Below, piece after piece: positions 43,441-50,873 of a stretch of 64,000 nucleotides of DNA. The stretch is from the NCBI RefSeq assembly GCF_000336935.1, contig NZ_AOME01000050.1, forward strand, positions 30,607-94,606, read 5' to 3'. Both the position numbers and the translations under genes were made by a program. The stretch's first letter is position 1; every line of letters starts with the position of its first letter. Origin of the DNA: Halococcus salifodinae DSM 8989 (GTDB lineage: Archaea > Halobacteriota > Halobacteria > Halobacteriales > Halococcaceae). The notes below the pieces were generated by a model. That model was not told the DNA's origin and did not search any database. It saw only the letters and a list, made by a program, of their open reading frames with translations.

Positions 43441-44574
43441 ATGGCACTCCGAATCGGCGTTCTCGGCTATCGCTTCATGGGCAGAGCCCACTCGAACGCG
43501 TTCGCACGACTCCCGATGTTCTTCCCGGACGCGCCCGAGATCGAACGCCACACGCTCGTCGGCCGCGACGAGGACGCGCTCGCGGACGCTGCGGATCGAC
43601 TGGGCTTCGCTAACACCGCGACAGACTGGGAATCGGCGATCGACGACGTGGACGTCTTCTACAACCTCGGGCCGAACTTCGTCCATCCAGAACCGTCGAT
43701 CGAGGCGCTCGAAGCGGATGTCCCCGTCTTCTGTGAGAAACCGCTCGCACCAACCCTCGACGACGCCGAGCGGATGGCCGACGCCGCCGACGCGAGCGAC
43801 GCGATCGCGGGCTGTGCGTTCAACTATCGGTTCGTACCGGCGATCCAGTACGCGAAGAACCTGATCGAGGCGGGCGAGCTCGGCGAAGTTCGTCAGGTCC
43901 GCGGGAAGTATCTTCAAGATTGGGGCGTCGACCCCGAAGAGCCGTGGTCGTGGCGGATGGACGGTGAGCTCGCCGGCAGCGGCGCGCTCGGCGACCTCGG
44001 CGCGCACACGATCGATCTCGCGCGGTTCCTCGTCGGTGAGCACGCGGGCAGCATCGAACGGGTCAGCGGTCACCTCCGGACGTTCGTCGACGAGCGGCCA
44101 GTGGAGGGGGGCGAGGAGAGCGGGGAGAGCGAGGACGCACGCGAGGTGACCGTCGACGACGCCTACTCCGCCCAGGCCGAGTTCGCGAACGGCGCGATGG
44201 GCACCTTCGAGGCCTCACGGGTCGCCGACGGCCACAAGAACGACCACACCATCGCGGTCCACGGTACTGACGGGAGTCTCCGGTTCTCGCTCGAACGTCT
44301 CAACGAACTCGAACTGCTCCGCGACGGTGACCGGGGCTACGAGACGGTGCTCGTGACCGACGCCGACGACCCCTACGTCGAGCACTGGTGGCCACCGGGA
44401 CACGTCCTCGGCTGGGAACACACGTTCGTCCACGAGGACTCCGAGTTCCTCTCGGCGGTCGATCAGGACGGGGCGTTCCAGCCCTCGTTCGCCGACGGCC
44501 TCGCAGTACAGCGCGTCCTCGACGCCATCGAGCGCAGTGACGACCGCGGTGAGTGGACGGGGGTCGGAGAATGA
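43441..44574 (+). CDS. Gfo/Idh/MocA-family sugar oxidoreductase
   Basis: A 377-residue dehydrogenase. Cofactor motif GVLGYRFMGRAHSNAF, catalytic lysine in FCEKPLAPT, and LGDLGAHTIDLARFLVG as the Asp/His site. The insertion WGVDPEEPWSWRMDGELAGSG is typical of glycoside- or inositol-type members. It overlaps the next Gfo/Idh/MocA gene by 4 nt (ATGA), so the two are co-translated. The two proteins differ substantially, so this is not a fresh duplication. Confidence 0.9.
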   Translation: MALRIGVLGYRFMGRAHSNAFARLPMFFPDAPEIERHTLVGRDEDALADAADRLGFANTATDWESAIDDVDVFYNLGPNFVHPEPSIEALEADVPVFCEKPLAPTLDDAERMADAADASDAIAGCAFNYRFVPAIQYAKNLIEAGELGEVRQVRGKYLQDWGVDPEEPWSWRMDGELAGSGALGDLGAHTIDLARFLVGEHAGSIERVSGHLRTFVDERPVEGGEESGESEDAREVTVDDAYSAQAEFANGAMGTFEASRVADGHKNDHTIAVHGTDGSLRFSLERLNELELLRDGDRGYETVLVTDADDPYVEHWWPPGHVLGWEHTFVHEDSEFLSAVDQDGAFQPSFADGLAVQRVLDAIERSDDRGEWTGVGE

Positions 44575-45572
44575 CATCCGATTCCCTTCGCGTCGGCGTC
44601 ATCGGCACCGGCTACATCGGCACGACGGTCGGCGGACAGTTCCACCACCACCCGAGAGCGGCGGTGACCGCGATCACCGACATCGCCCCCGAACCGCGCG
44701 CCGCAGCCGCGGCCACGTTCGGTGTCGACGAGGGGTCACTGTACGACGACTTCCGGGCGATGATCGAAGACGAACCGCTCGATGCGATCCTCGTCGGGAC
44801 GCCGCACACCCTCCACTACGACCAGGTGATGGCGGGGTTCGACCACGACCTCCACGTGTTCTGTGACAAACCCCTGGCGACCGATCTCGAACACGCCCAA
44901 GAGATCACCGACCGGGCCGAAACGAGCGACCGGACGCTGATGGTGGGGTATCAGCGCCACCTCAATCCGGCGTTCGTGGCGGCACGCGAACGGTTCCGTG
45001 AGAGCGAACCGCAGTGGATCACCGCGGAGATCACCCAGAACTGGCTGTCGAACTTCACGGAGACGTGGCGGACTGACCCCGATCTCTCGGGCGGCGGGAT
45101 GCTCTACGACACCGGCAGCCACCTGCTCGACGCGGTGCTCTGGACCACGGGGATGACGCCGACGGCAGTCTCCTCGCGGATGCGCTTTGCGGACGACGAG
45201 CAGCGAGTCGACGCCGAGGCCGTAGTACTAATCGAGTTCGCGAACGGTGCGACCGCGAACGTCTCGGTCTCGGGCGACTCGCCCTGCGTCCGCGAACATA
45301 TCCACCTCTGGGACGACGACGGCGCAATGTATCTCGACGGTCGGGAGTGGGAGCCACGCACGGTCACGGAGATCGACGCCGAGAGCACCGAACATATCCC
45401 GTACATCGACCGGAGCGATCAGGTGAACAAGGCCGAGGCGTTCATCACGGCGATCGACGAAGGGAGCGAACCACCGGCCACGGCCCGCGACGCACTACGC
45501 GTGACCGCCGTGACCGAGGCAGCCTACGAGGCCGCGCGATCGGATGAGTGGGTCGATGTCGACCTGAAGTAA
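44571..45572 (+). CDS. Gfo/Idh/MocA-family sugar oxidoreductase
   Basis: A 333-residue dehydrogenase starting MTSDSLRVGVIGTGYIGTTV. The usual E-K-P motif reads FCDKPLAT (Asp for Glu), with the catalytic lysine kept. The other active-site segment is GGGMLYDTGSHLLDAVLW. Coupled by ATGA overlap to the previous dehydrogenase and followed 47 nt later by a PfkB kinase. The set (two dehydrogenases plus kinase) suggests oxidation or epimerisation followed by phosphorylation of one sugar. Confidence 0.9.
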   Translation: MTSDSLRVGVIGTGYIGTTVGGQFHHHPRAAVTAITDIAPEPRAAAAATFGVDEGSLYDDFRAMIEDEPLDAILVGTPHTLHYDQVMAGFDHDLHVFCDKPLATDLEHAQEITDRAETSDRTLMVGYQRHLNPAFVAARERFRESEPQWITAEITQNWLSNFTETWRTDPDLSGGGMLYDTGSHLLDAVLWTTGMTPTAVSSRMRFADDEQRVDAEAVVLIEFANGATANVSVSGDSPCVREHIHLWDDDGAMYLDGREWEPRTVTEIDAESTEHIPYIDRSDQVNKAEAFITAIDEGSEPPATARDALRVTAVTEAAYEAARSDEWVDVDLK

Positions 45573-45619
45573 GACGGGCGAGCCTCCAAACCTTTCCCGG
45601 CGGACCGCGAGCAGTCGGT

Positions 45620-46585
45620 ATGGACGATCCAGCGATCCTCGTCGCCGGTGAGACGCTGATCGATTTCTTGCCCGCACAGCCAGGACCGCTTTCCGAAGTC
45701 GAATCGTTCTCACGGCGAGCGGGTGGTGCAGCGGCGAACGTCGCGATCGCGCTCTCCCGCCTCGACACACCGCCATGGTTTCTGACGAACGTTTCGACCG
45801 ACGGGTTCGGCGATTTTCTTGGTGAGACGCTGACGGAAAACGGGATTCCCGATCGGATCGTGACGCGCTCGGCTCACCCGACGACGCTCGCGTTCGTTGC
45901 CCACGACGCCGACGCCGACCGGAGTTTCACGTTCTATGGGGCGGACAGCGCCGGCGGGCATCTCGATGCGGGCGTCGTTTCGGATGACACGCTCGATCGC
46001 ATCGAGTGGCTCTGCGTCGACGCGCCGGTGGCGCTCGCGGCCGAACCCGCCCGTTCCGCACTCCTCACTCTCTGCGAGCGCGCCCGCGACCACGGCTGCC
46101 GGGTGGCGTTCGATCCGAACACGAGACGCGAGCTCTGGCCCGACGATGCAACCCTCCACGAAACGCTCGACGCCATGCTCGATCGAACGGACGTGGTCAA
46201 GACCTCGATCGAGGACCTCGACGGAACGTCGTTCGCGGGCGACGATCCCGCCGACCTCGCCGCGAACCTGTTCGCCGCCGGGCCACACACCGTGTTCCTG
46301 ACCCGGGGAGCCGACGGGTCGCGCGCGATCGCCGCCGACCGTGCGCCGTGGGGGACCGTCGACGTCTCCCATTCGGGCTACGACGTCGATCCCGTCGACG
46401 CAACCGGCGCGGGCGACGCCTTCCTCGCGGGCGTCCTCCACGGACTCGCTGGCGACGAATCGCTCGACGAAGTCCTCGCGTTCGCCAATGCGGTCGCCGC
46501 ACTCACCACGACCGAGACAGGGGCGATCGACGCGTTGCCCGATCACGAGGCCGTGACGGCGCTTCGAAAGTCCCGTTCCGAGTGA
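45620..46585 (+). CDS. PfkB-family carbohydrate kinase
   Basis: A 321-residue ribokinase-fold kinase from the ATG at 45620 (MDDPAILVAGETLIDFLP). The N-terminal substrate motif SRRAGGAAANVAIALSRL and the C-terminal catalytic signature DATGAGDAFLAG with its general-base Asp are intact. It most resembles fructokinase/ribokinase-type members. The sugar is unknown. It is the last plus-strand gene of the sugar block. Confidence 0.88.
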   Translation: MDDPAILVAGETLIDFLPAQPGPLSEVESFSRRAGGAAANVAIALSRLDTPPWFLTNVSTDGFGDFLGETLTENGIPDRIVTRSAHPTTLAFVAHDADADRSFTFYGADSAGGHLDAGVVSDDTLDRIEWLCVDAPVALAAEPARSALLTLCERARDHGCRVAFDPNTRRELWPDDATLHETLDAMLDRTDVVKTSIEDLDGTSFAGDDPADLAANLFAAGPHTVFLTRGADGSRAIAADRAPWGTVDVSHSGYDVDPVDATGAGDAFLAGVLHGLAGDESLDEVLAFANAVAALTTTETGAIDALPDHEAVTALRKSRSE

Positions 46586-46641
46586 TCACGTCCGGCGTCG
46601 AGACCGTCCGACGAAACGAGACGCCGAACGCCGGTCGGCGG

Positions 46642-46977
46642 CTACCGTGTCCGGCGACCGCCGTCGACGTCGTGATCGTGAACGTGTGCGTGCTTGCCGA
46701 CCCGCGCACCCTCGTCGACCCGAGCGTTTTCGTGAACGTGGACGTGCTTTCCTACACGCGCGTTTGTTCCGACTGACGCGTCCGCGTGGACGTGTGCATG
46801 TTTGTCGATCCGAGCGCCAGTCTCGACCTGCGCGTTCTCGTGGATCTCGACGTGTTTGCCGATGCGGGCGTCGGCACCGACGTGTGCGCCGTCGTGGATC
46901 GTGGCGTGTTTGCCGATCTTGGCACCGTCGGCGACGTGTGCACTCCCCGCGACCCGAGCCTGCTTTCCGATGTTCAT
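46642..46977 (-). CDS. Histidine-rich hexapeptide-repeat (left-handed beta-helix) protein
   Basis: A 111-residue protein starting MNIGKQARVAGSAHVADG. From residue 8 on it is a run of hexapeptides of the form [IV]-x-x-x-[AH]-x, for example VADGAK-IGKHAT-IHDGAH-VGADAR. Three hexapeptides make an 18-residue super-repeat with consensus AR-[IV]-GKH-x-x-[IV]-H-x-x-A, seen about four times, so two to three histidines recur at the same turn. The fold is expected to be a small prism with stacked His columns, possibly metal-binding. It lacks the extra domains of acyltransferases. The C-terminus (HDHDVDGGRRTR) is charged. Confidence 0.75.
   Translation of the reverse strand: MNIGKQARVAGSAHVADGAKIGKHATIHDGAHVGADARIGKHVEIHENAQVETGARIDKHAHVHADASVGTNARVGKHVHVHENARVDEGARVGKHAHVHDHDVDGGRRTR
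46690..46930 (-). repeat. Degenerate 54-nt tandem repeat inside the hexapeptide gene
   Basis: About four units of 54 nt, each encoding one 18-residue turn (KH-x-x-[IV]-H pattern). Words such as cgtgtttgccgat and ctcgtggat recur. Units differ at many synonymous positions, so the array is old rather than freshly expanded. Boundaries are approximate. Confidence 0.5.
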
Positions 46978-47431
46978 CACCCGAGCATGAAGACACTCGA
47001 TTTACATAACTGTTGTCCGGGTGTGTGGTGGCGGAGCAACGAATCGGCCTTCGATCGGGAAGTCGAACCGAACGCGGTGGCTCGGCTGGTCGAGGCGGGC
47101 ACGGCCTTCTGTGTCCAAATCCCCGGCTACGGCTCGTCAGAGCTGTTCATTCGAGAACAGTCCCATCGGCGACAGAAACGCGTGTTCTCAGGCCCCGGGA
47201 ACTGCGGCTGCGATGAACGACCATCGGGTACCCGAGCGTGGTTCGTCGGCTTTCCGCTCCGCTTTCGTTCGGTCTCTGCGATGTTGCCAGTCCATGCTCG
47301 AACGAACGGTTCACTCGTATTTGAATACTGTGTTTCAGTGATGGTTCTGTCGTGGACGATCACCAGTGATCGTCGATCGAAAGCCATCACAACCACGAAC
47401 GCCACGACCACGGGATCGAGTGCTGCGTTCG
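46978..47431. other. Gap without a convincing gene
   Basis: 454 nt between two minus-strand genes. Short frames exist on both strands but none has the acidic haloarchaeal composition or a plausible start. The left part holds the promoter of the hexapeptide gene. A small RNA or a gene remnant cannot be excluded. No tRNA-like fold or long hairpin was found. Confidence 0.4.
47000..47010 (-). promoter_or_regulatory. TATA element of the hexapeptide-repeat gene
   Basis: On the minus strand gttatgtaaat is centred 28 nt before the ATG at 46977, fitting leaderless transcription and supporting that ATG over the GTG just before it. Confidence 0.55.
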
Positions 47432-48388
47432 TTACCGATACACTGCGTCGCGCTCACCACGGAAGACCTCGAGCTCCTCGCTGGTGGGCAGGCCCTCGAT
47501 GTCGCCAGCGACGGTCGTGGCAAACGCGCCGATCGCGTTTGCGCGTTCCGTCGCCTCGACCGGGTCGAGACCTCGCAAACGACCCGCGAGAAAGCCCGCA
47601 GCGAACCCGTCGCCCGCCCCGACCGGGTCGACCACCCGTTCGACGTCGTAGCCTGCGACGCGTTCGGTCGTCGCATGGTCGGCGACGAGCGCGCCCGCCG
47701 CGCCGAGTTTGACCGCGGCGAGGTCGGCCCCACGATCGAGACACGCCGCCGCGATGGCCTCGGGATCGTCGGCGTCGAACAGCGTTCGACCCTCCTCGAT
47801 GCCGGGCAGCACGATATCGGCCGCCCCCACCAGATCGAGGAGCGTCGATCGCATTTCCTCCGTACTGTCCCAGAGTTTCTCCCGGAGATTTGGGTCGAAG
47901 GAGATCGTCACGTCTGCCTCGCGAGCGCGTTCGACAGCGGCGAAGACGGTCTCGCGACACGAATCGCTGAGAGCTGGCGTGATCCCCGTGAGATGGAGAT
48001 ACTCGGCGTCTGTGAGGAACGCTTCGGGGAGATCGGCGGGCGTCATGGTGGACGCGGCCGAACCGTGGCGGTAGTAGTACACCGAACTCTCACCGAGCGC
48101 GCGGCGCTCTTTGAACATGATCCCGGTCGGTGCGTCCGGGGTGGTCGTCACGTGGCTCGTATCGACGCCCTCGCCACGGACGAACGAGCGGAGATACTCG
48201 CCGTGGGGGTCCGCGCCGAGTTTACTGATCCAGCCGACGTCGTGACCGAGCCGTGCGAGGCCGATGGCGACGTTGCTCTCCGCGCCGCCGAGACTCTTTT
48301 TGAACTCGGTGGTGTACTTCATCGGCCCCGATTCGGCGGGGTTGATCAACACCATCGTCTCTCCGAGCGTGACGACACGCGGTGACAT
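47432..48388 (-). CDS. kdgK: 2-keto-3-deoxygluconate kinase (PfkB family)
   Basis: A 318-residue ribokinase-fold kinase. It has SLGGAESNVAIGLARLG at the sugar site, YYYRHGSAASTM (a typical KDG-kinase segment with Tyr and Arg contacting the carboxylate) and the catalytic signature DPVGAGDGFAAG. It would phosphorylate KDG to KDPG in the semiphosphorylative Entner-Doudoroff route. The aldolase that splits KDPG is at 55116 in this window. It is transcribed alone, away from the sugar block. Family is clear; activity on KDG versus KD-galactonate is not decided. Confidence 0.87.
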   Translation of the reverse strand: MSPRVVTLGETMVLINPAESGPMKYTTEFKKSLGGAESNVAIGLARLGHDVGWISKLGADPHGEYLRSFVRGEGVDTSHVTTTPDAPTGIMFKERRALGESSVYYYRHGSAASTMTPADLPEAFLTDAEYLHLTGITPALSDSCRETVFAAVERAREADVTISFDPNLREKLWDSTEEMRSTLLDLVGAADIVLPGIEEGRTLFDADDPEAIAAACLDRGADLAAVKLGAAGALVADHATTERVAGYDVERVVDPVGAGDGFAAGFLAGRLRGLDPVEATERANAIGAFATTVAGDIEGLPTSEELEVFRGERDAVYR

Positions 48389-48505
48389 GCTCGTTCGTGT
48401 CCCGCCCGCGGCCCTAACCGTTCCGGAATCGGCTCTCGACGAACGATCCTGTGAACGGGACGCACCCCCGACAATCGAGAAACAGCCAGCGAGCGACGAG
48501 AACCG

Positions 48506-50686
48506 TCAGTCGTCGCGTCCGGACAGCAGCCGCGCCGCACCGATCGTGAGCCCCGAAAGTGCCGCGAGTACACCGAATCCCGGACCGGAGCCACTCGATC
48601 CCGCGGCGTCGCCCGTGCTATCGTTCCCGCCGCCGGCCGTCGTCTCGTTGCCGGCGCGTTCGGTGGCGGTCGTTTCGGTCGTGGTCGCTGCGGTGCCGCC
48701 TGTTTCAGTCACGGTGGTCGCGGCCGGGGTCGCCGACGTAGTGGCGTTTGCTGGCGTGGCGTTCGTCGTCGCAGTCGCGTTGGCGGTCGTCGCGTTCGTC
48801 GTCGATCCAGCCATCTCCGTCGTGTTCGCTACTGTGGCGTTCGACGGTGTGGCGTTGGCTGCCGTCGCGTTGCCAGCGGAGCCGTTGTTTGGCGTCGCGG
48901 TAGTGCGCTGTGCCGCGTTCTGCGGCGGTCGGATGCGGTGGACCGCACCCGTCCGTCCTTCGGAGGTCTCCGCGCTCGTCAGCACGTAGAGGCCGCCGTC
49001 GTTGTCCCGCCCGATGGCGAGGACGTACGCGCCCACAGTCCCGCTGTCGGTGTTCTCGATCGTGAGCTCTTCGAGTTCCCAGAGCCCCTCGTCGGTCGGA
49101 GTGGCGGCCAACAGCGAGCCGGTTGGGGTCTCGGTCTCGGCGGTCTTTCGGAAGTCGCCAAAGACGTACTTCCCTCCCAAAGACTCGATCGCGTCGTTCT
49201 CGTAGACGTAGCCGCCGATGGCCGCCGAGCCGACGCCCTGGCCCTGGTAGCTGTGCGGGTACTCGACGACGGGATCGATGAGTTGCTCGCCGCCACGGAC
49301 GTCTGCCGGGAGCTGGCTCGGGCACTCTTCGGGCGGATTGCGGCTCCCCTCGGGCCCGGGTTTGAAACAGTGGGTTCCCTCGCGGACGTTCCAGCCGTAG
49401 TTTTTGTCCTTCTCGACGATGCTGACTTCCTCGAACCCGTTCTGTCCGACGTCGGCCACGAACAGCCGTCCATCGGAAAATCCCATCCGCCACGGGTTGC
49501 GAAAGCCCCACGCGAACTGCTCGTTCAATCCGGGGTCGCCCACGAGCGGGTTGCCGTCCGGAATCGCATACGGTTTGTCCTCGCTTTCGCCGTCGACATC
49601 GATCCGGAGGATCGATCCCAGCAGGTTCTCCCTGACGTCCTGTCCGTTGCCACCCTCGTTGCGCTCGTACCAGTCCTCGACGTGGCCAGGGTTGTTGTCG
49701 TGTGCGCCGCCGCCGTCGCCGACTCCTATGTAGAGATATCCGTCGGGCCCGAACGCGATCGCTCCCGCGTTGTGGGTGTCCTGGGGCTGGGGCAGTTCGA
49801 GGAGTCGGCGTTCGAAGCTCGCGCCGGTCGCCGACCCGTCGCTCGCCCGAAACTCCGCGAGCACCTCGGTGTGGGAGTACGAATCGGGCGCACTTTCGAT
49901 CAACGGCGCGCTGTAGCGCAGGAAAAATCGGCCGTTCGACTGAAACCCGGGATGGAACGCCATCCCCAGCAGCCCTTTCTCGCCGCCGACTTCCGCCATT
50001 CGATCGCTCACGTCGATGTAGGGTTCCTCGCGAAGCCCATCGTCGGTGTGGAGATACACCTGTCCGAGTCGGTCCGCGATGAACCGTCGGCTCGACGTGC
50101 CCGGTGGCACCTCGAAATCGACGGGGGCCACGAGACCACCATCGACGATCGTTTCGAGCCGGACCGACGCACCCGATGGAATATACGGTTCGGACTCGCC
50201 ATCCTCGGTCGGTGTCGGCGTGGCCGTTCCGCCGCCCGACCCGTCGCCGAAGGAGATCGTCCCTTGCATCGAGGTGATGTGTGGCTCGCAGACGTACTCG
50301 GCCATCGCCTCGCGCGCGGTGAACTCGATGGACTGTGTCGCGCCCTCCTCGCTCATCACTTCGGTGCGTTCAAGCACGTTGCCGTCGCCGTCGAGCAGCG
50401 CGAAGTTGTGGCCCATCCCGTCCAAGTTCTCCCAGACCACCCGATAGGTGGTGCCGGCTTCGAGCTGCAGCGTGGGGTTCGATTCGTCGGCGATCGAGTC
50501 GGGCGCACGGCCCTGCCAGCCGGCGATTTCGCCGCCGAGCCGGATGATCTCGGGCTCCGACTGGGCTGCAACGCTGCCGAGCCCGCCGATGCTCGCGAGC
50601 GTACCGGCTGCGGCGACCGAGAGGAATCGACGGCGTGAGGAAGTGGAAGACCGATCGATGGCGTCGGTGTGGTTCGTTCCGTTCAT
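48506..50686 (-). CDS. Surface PQQ-type sugar dehydrogenase fused to a cupredoxin domain, PGF-CTERM
   Basis: A 726-residue exported protein in four parts. (1) Tat signal SSRRRFLSVAAAG. (2) Blue-copper domain, about residues 45-147, with ligands H93 (GMGHNFAL), C133, H136 and M140 (VCEPHITSM). (3) GSDH/aldose-sugar-dehydrogenase six-bladed beta-propeller, about 165-580, with DTHNAGAIAFGPDGYLYIG and GDGGGAHDNN. (4) Thr/Asn/Ala-rich stalk of about 110 residues with many N-A-T sequons, ending in GSGPGFGVLAALSG and a basic tail, a PGF-CTERM signal for archaeosortase. It should sit on the cell surface and pass electrons from sugar oxidation through its own copper site. Confidence 0.87.
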   Translation of the reverse strand: MNGTNHTDAIDRSSTSSRRRFLSVAAAGTLASIGGLGSVAAQSEPEIIRLGGEIAGWQGRAPDSIADESNPTLQLEAGTTYRVVWENLDGMGHNFALLDGDGNVLERTEVMSEEGATQSIEFTAREAMAEYVCEPHITSMQGTISFGDGSGGGTATPTPTEDGESEPYIPSGASVRLETIVDGGLVAPVDFEVPPGTSSRRFIADRLGQVYLHTDDGLREEPYIDVSDRMAEVGGEKGLLGMAFHPGFQSNGRFFLRYSAPLIESAPDSYSHTEVLAEFRASDGSATGASFERRLLELPQPQDTHNAGAIAFGPDGYLYIGVGDGGGAHDNNPGHVEDWYERNEGGNGQDVRENLLGSILRIDVDGESEDKPYAIPDGNPLVGDPGLNEQFAWGFRNPWRMGFSDGRLFVADVGQNGFEEVSIVEKDKNYGWNVREGTHCFKPGPEGSRNPPEECPSQLPADVRGGEQLIDPVVEYPHSYQGQGVGSAAIGGYVYENDAIESLGGKYVFGDFRKTAETETPTGSLLAATPTDEGLWELEELTIENTDSGTVGAYVLAIGRDNDGGLYVLTSAETSEGRTGAVHRIRPPQNAAQRTTATPNNGSAGNATAANATPSNATVANTTEMAGSTTNATTANATATTNATPANATTSATPAATTVTETGGTAATTTETTATERAGNETTAGGGNDSTGDAAGSSGSGPGFGVLAALSGLTIGAARLLSGRDD

Positions 50687-50873
50687 GATAACAGTTGAGA
50701 CACCCCGTAGCGATCGAGCGGCGTTTCGGAGTGGATGTATCTCATAGACCGATCGGCGTCCCTTTAGCGATTGTGATACCCGAAGAAAAACACGAACGGG
50801 GGCTGACCGGTGGTCGCTGGCCGGTCTGACGGCCGAGTGACTGAAGACGCTGTGAGCGAAGCGGGACGGTCAA

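Noticed and set aside
46690-46930. CRISPR array or other non-coding tandem repeat
   Set aside because: The periodicity is 54 nt, matches an 18-residue protein repeat exactly, has no unique spacers and stays in frame.
46786-47712. Plus-strand frame of 308 codons
   Set aside because: Its first half is antisense to the hexapeptide-repeat gene and its end is antisense to kdgK. The middle lies in the unexplained gap without protein-like features.
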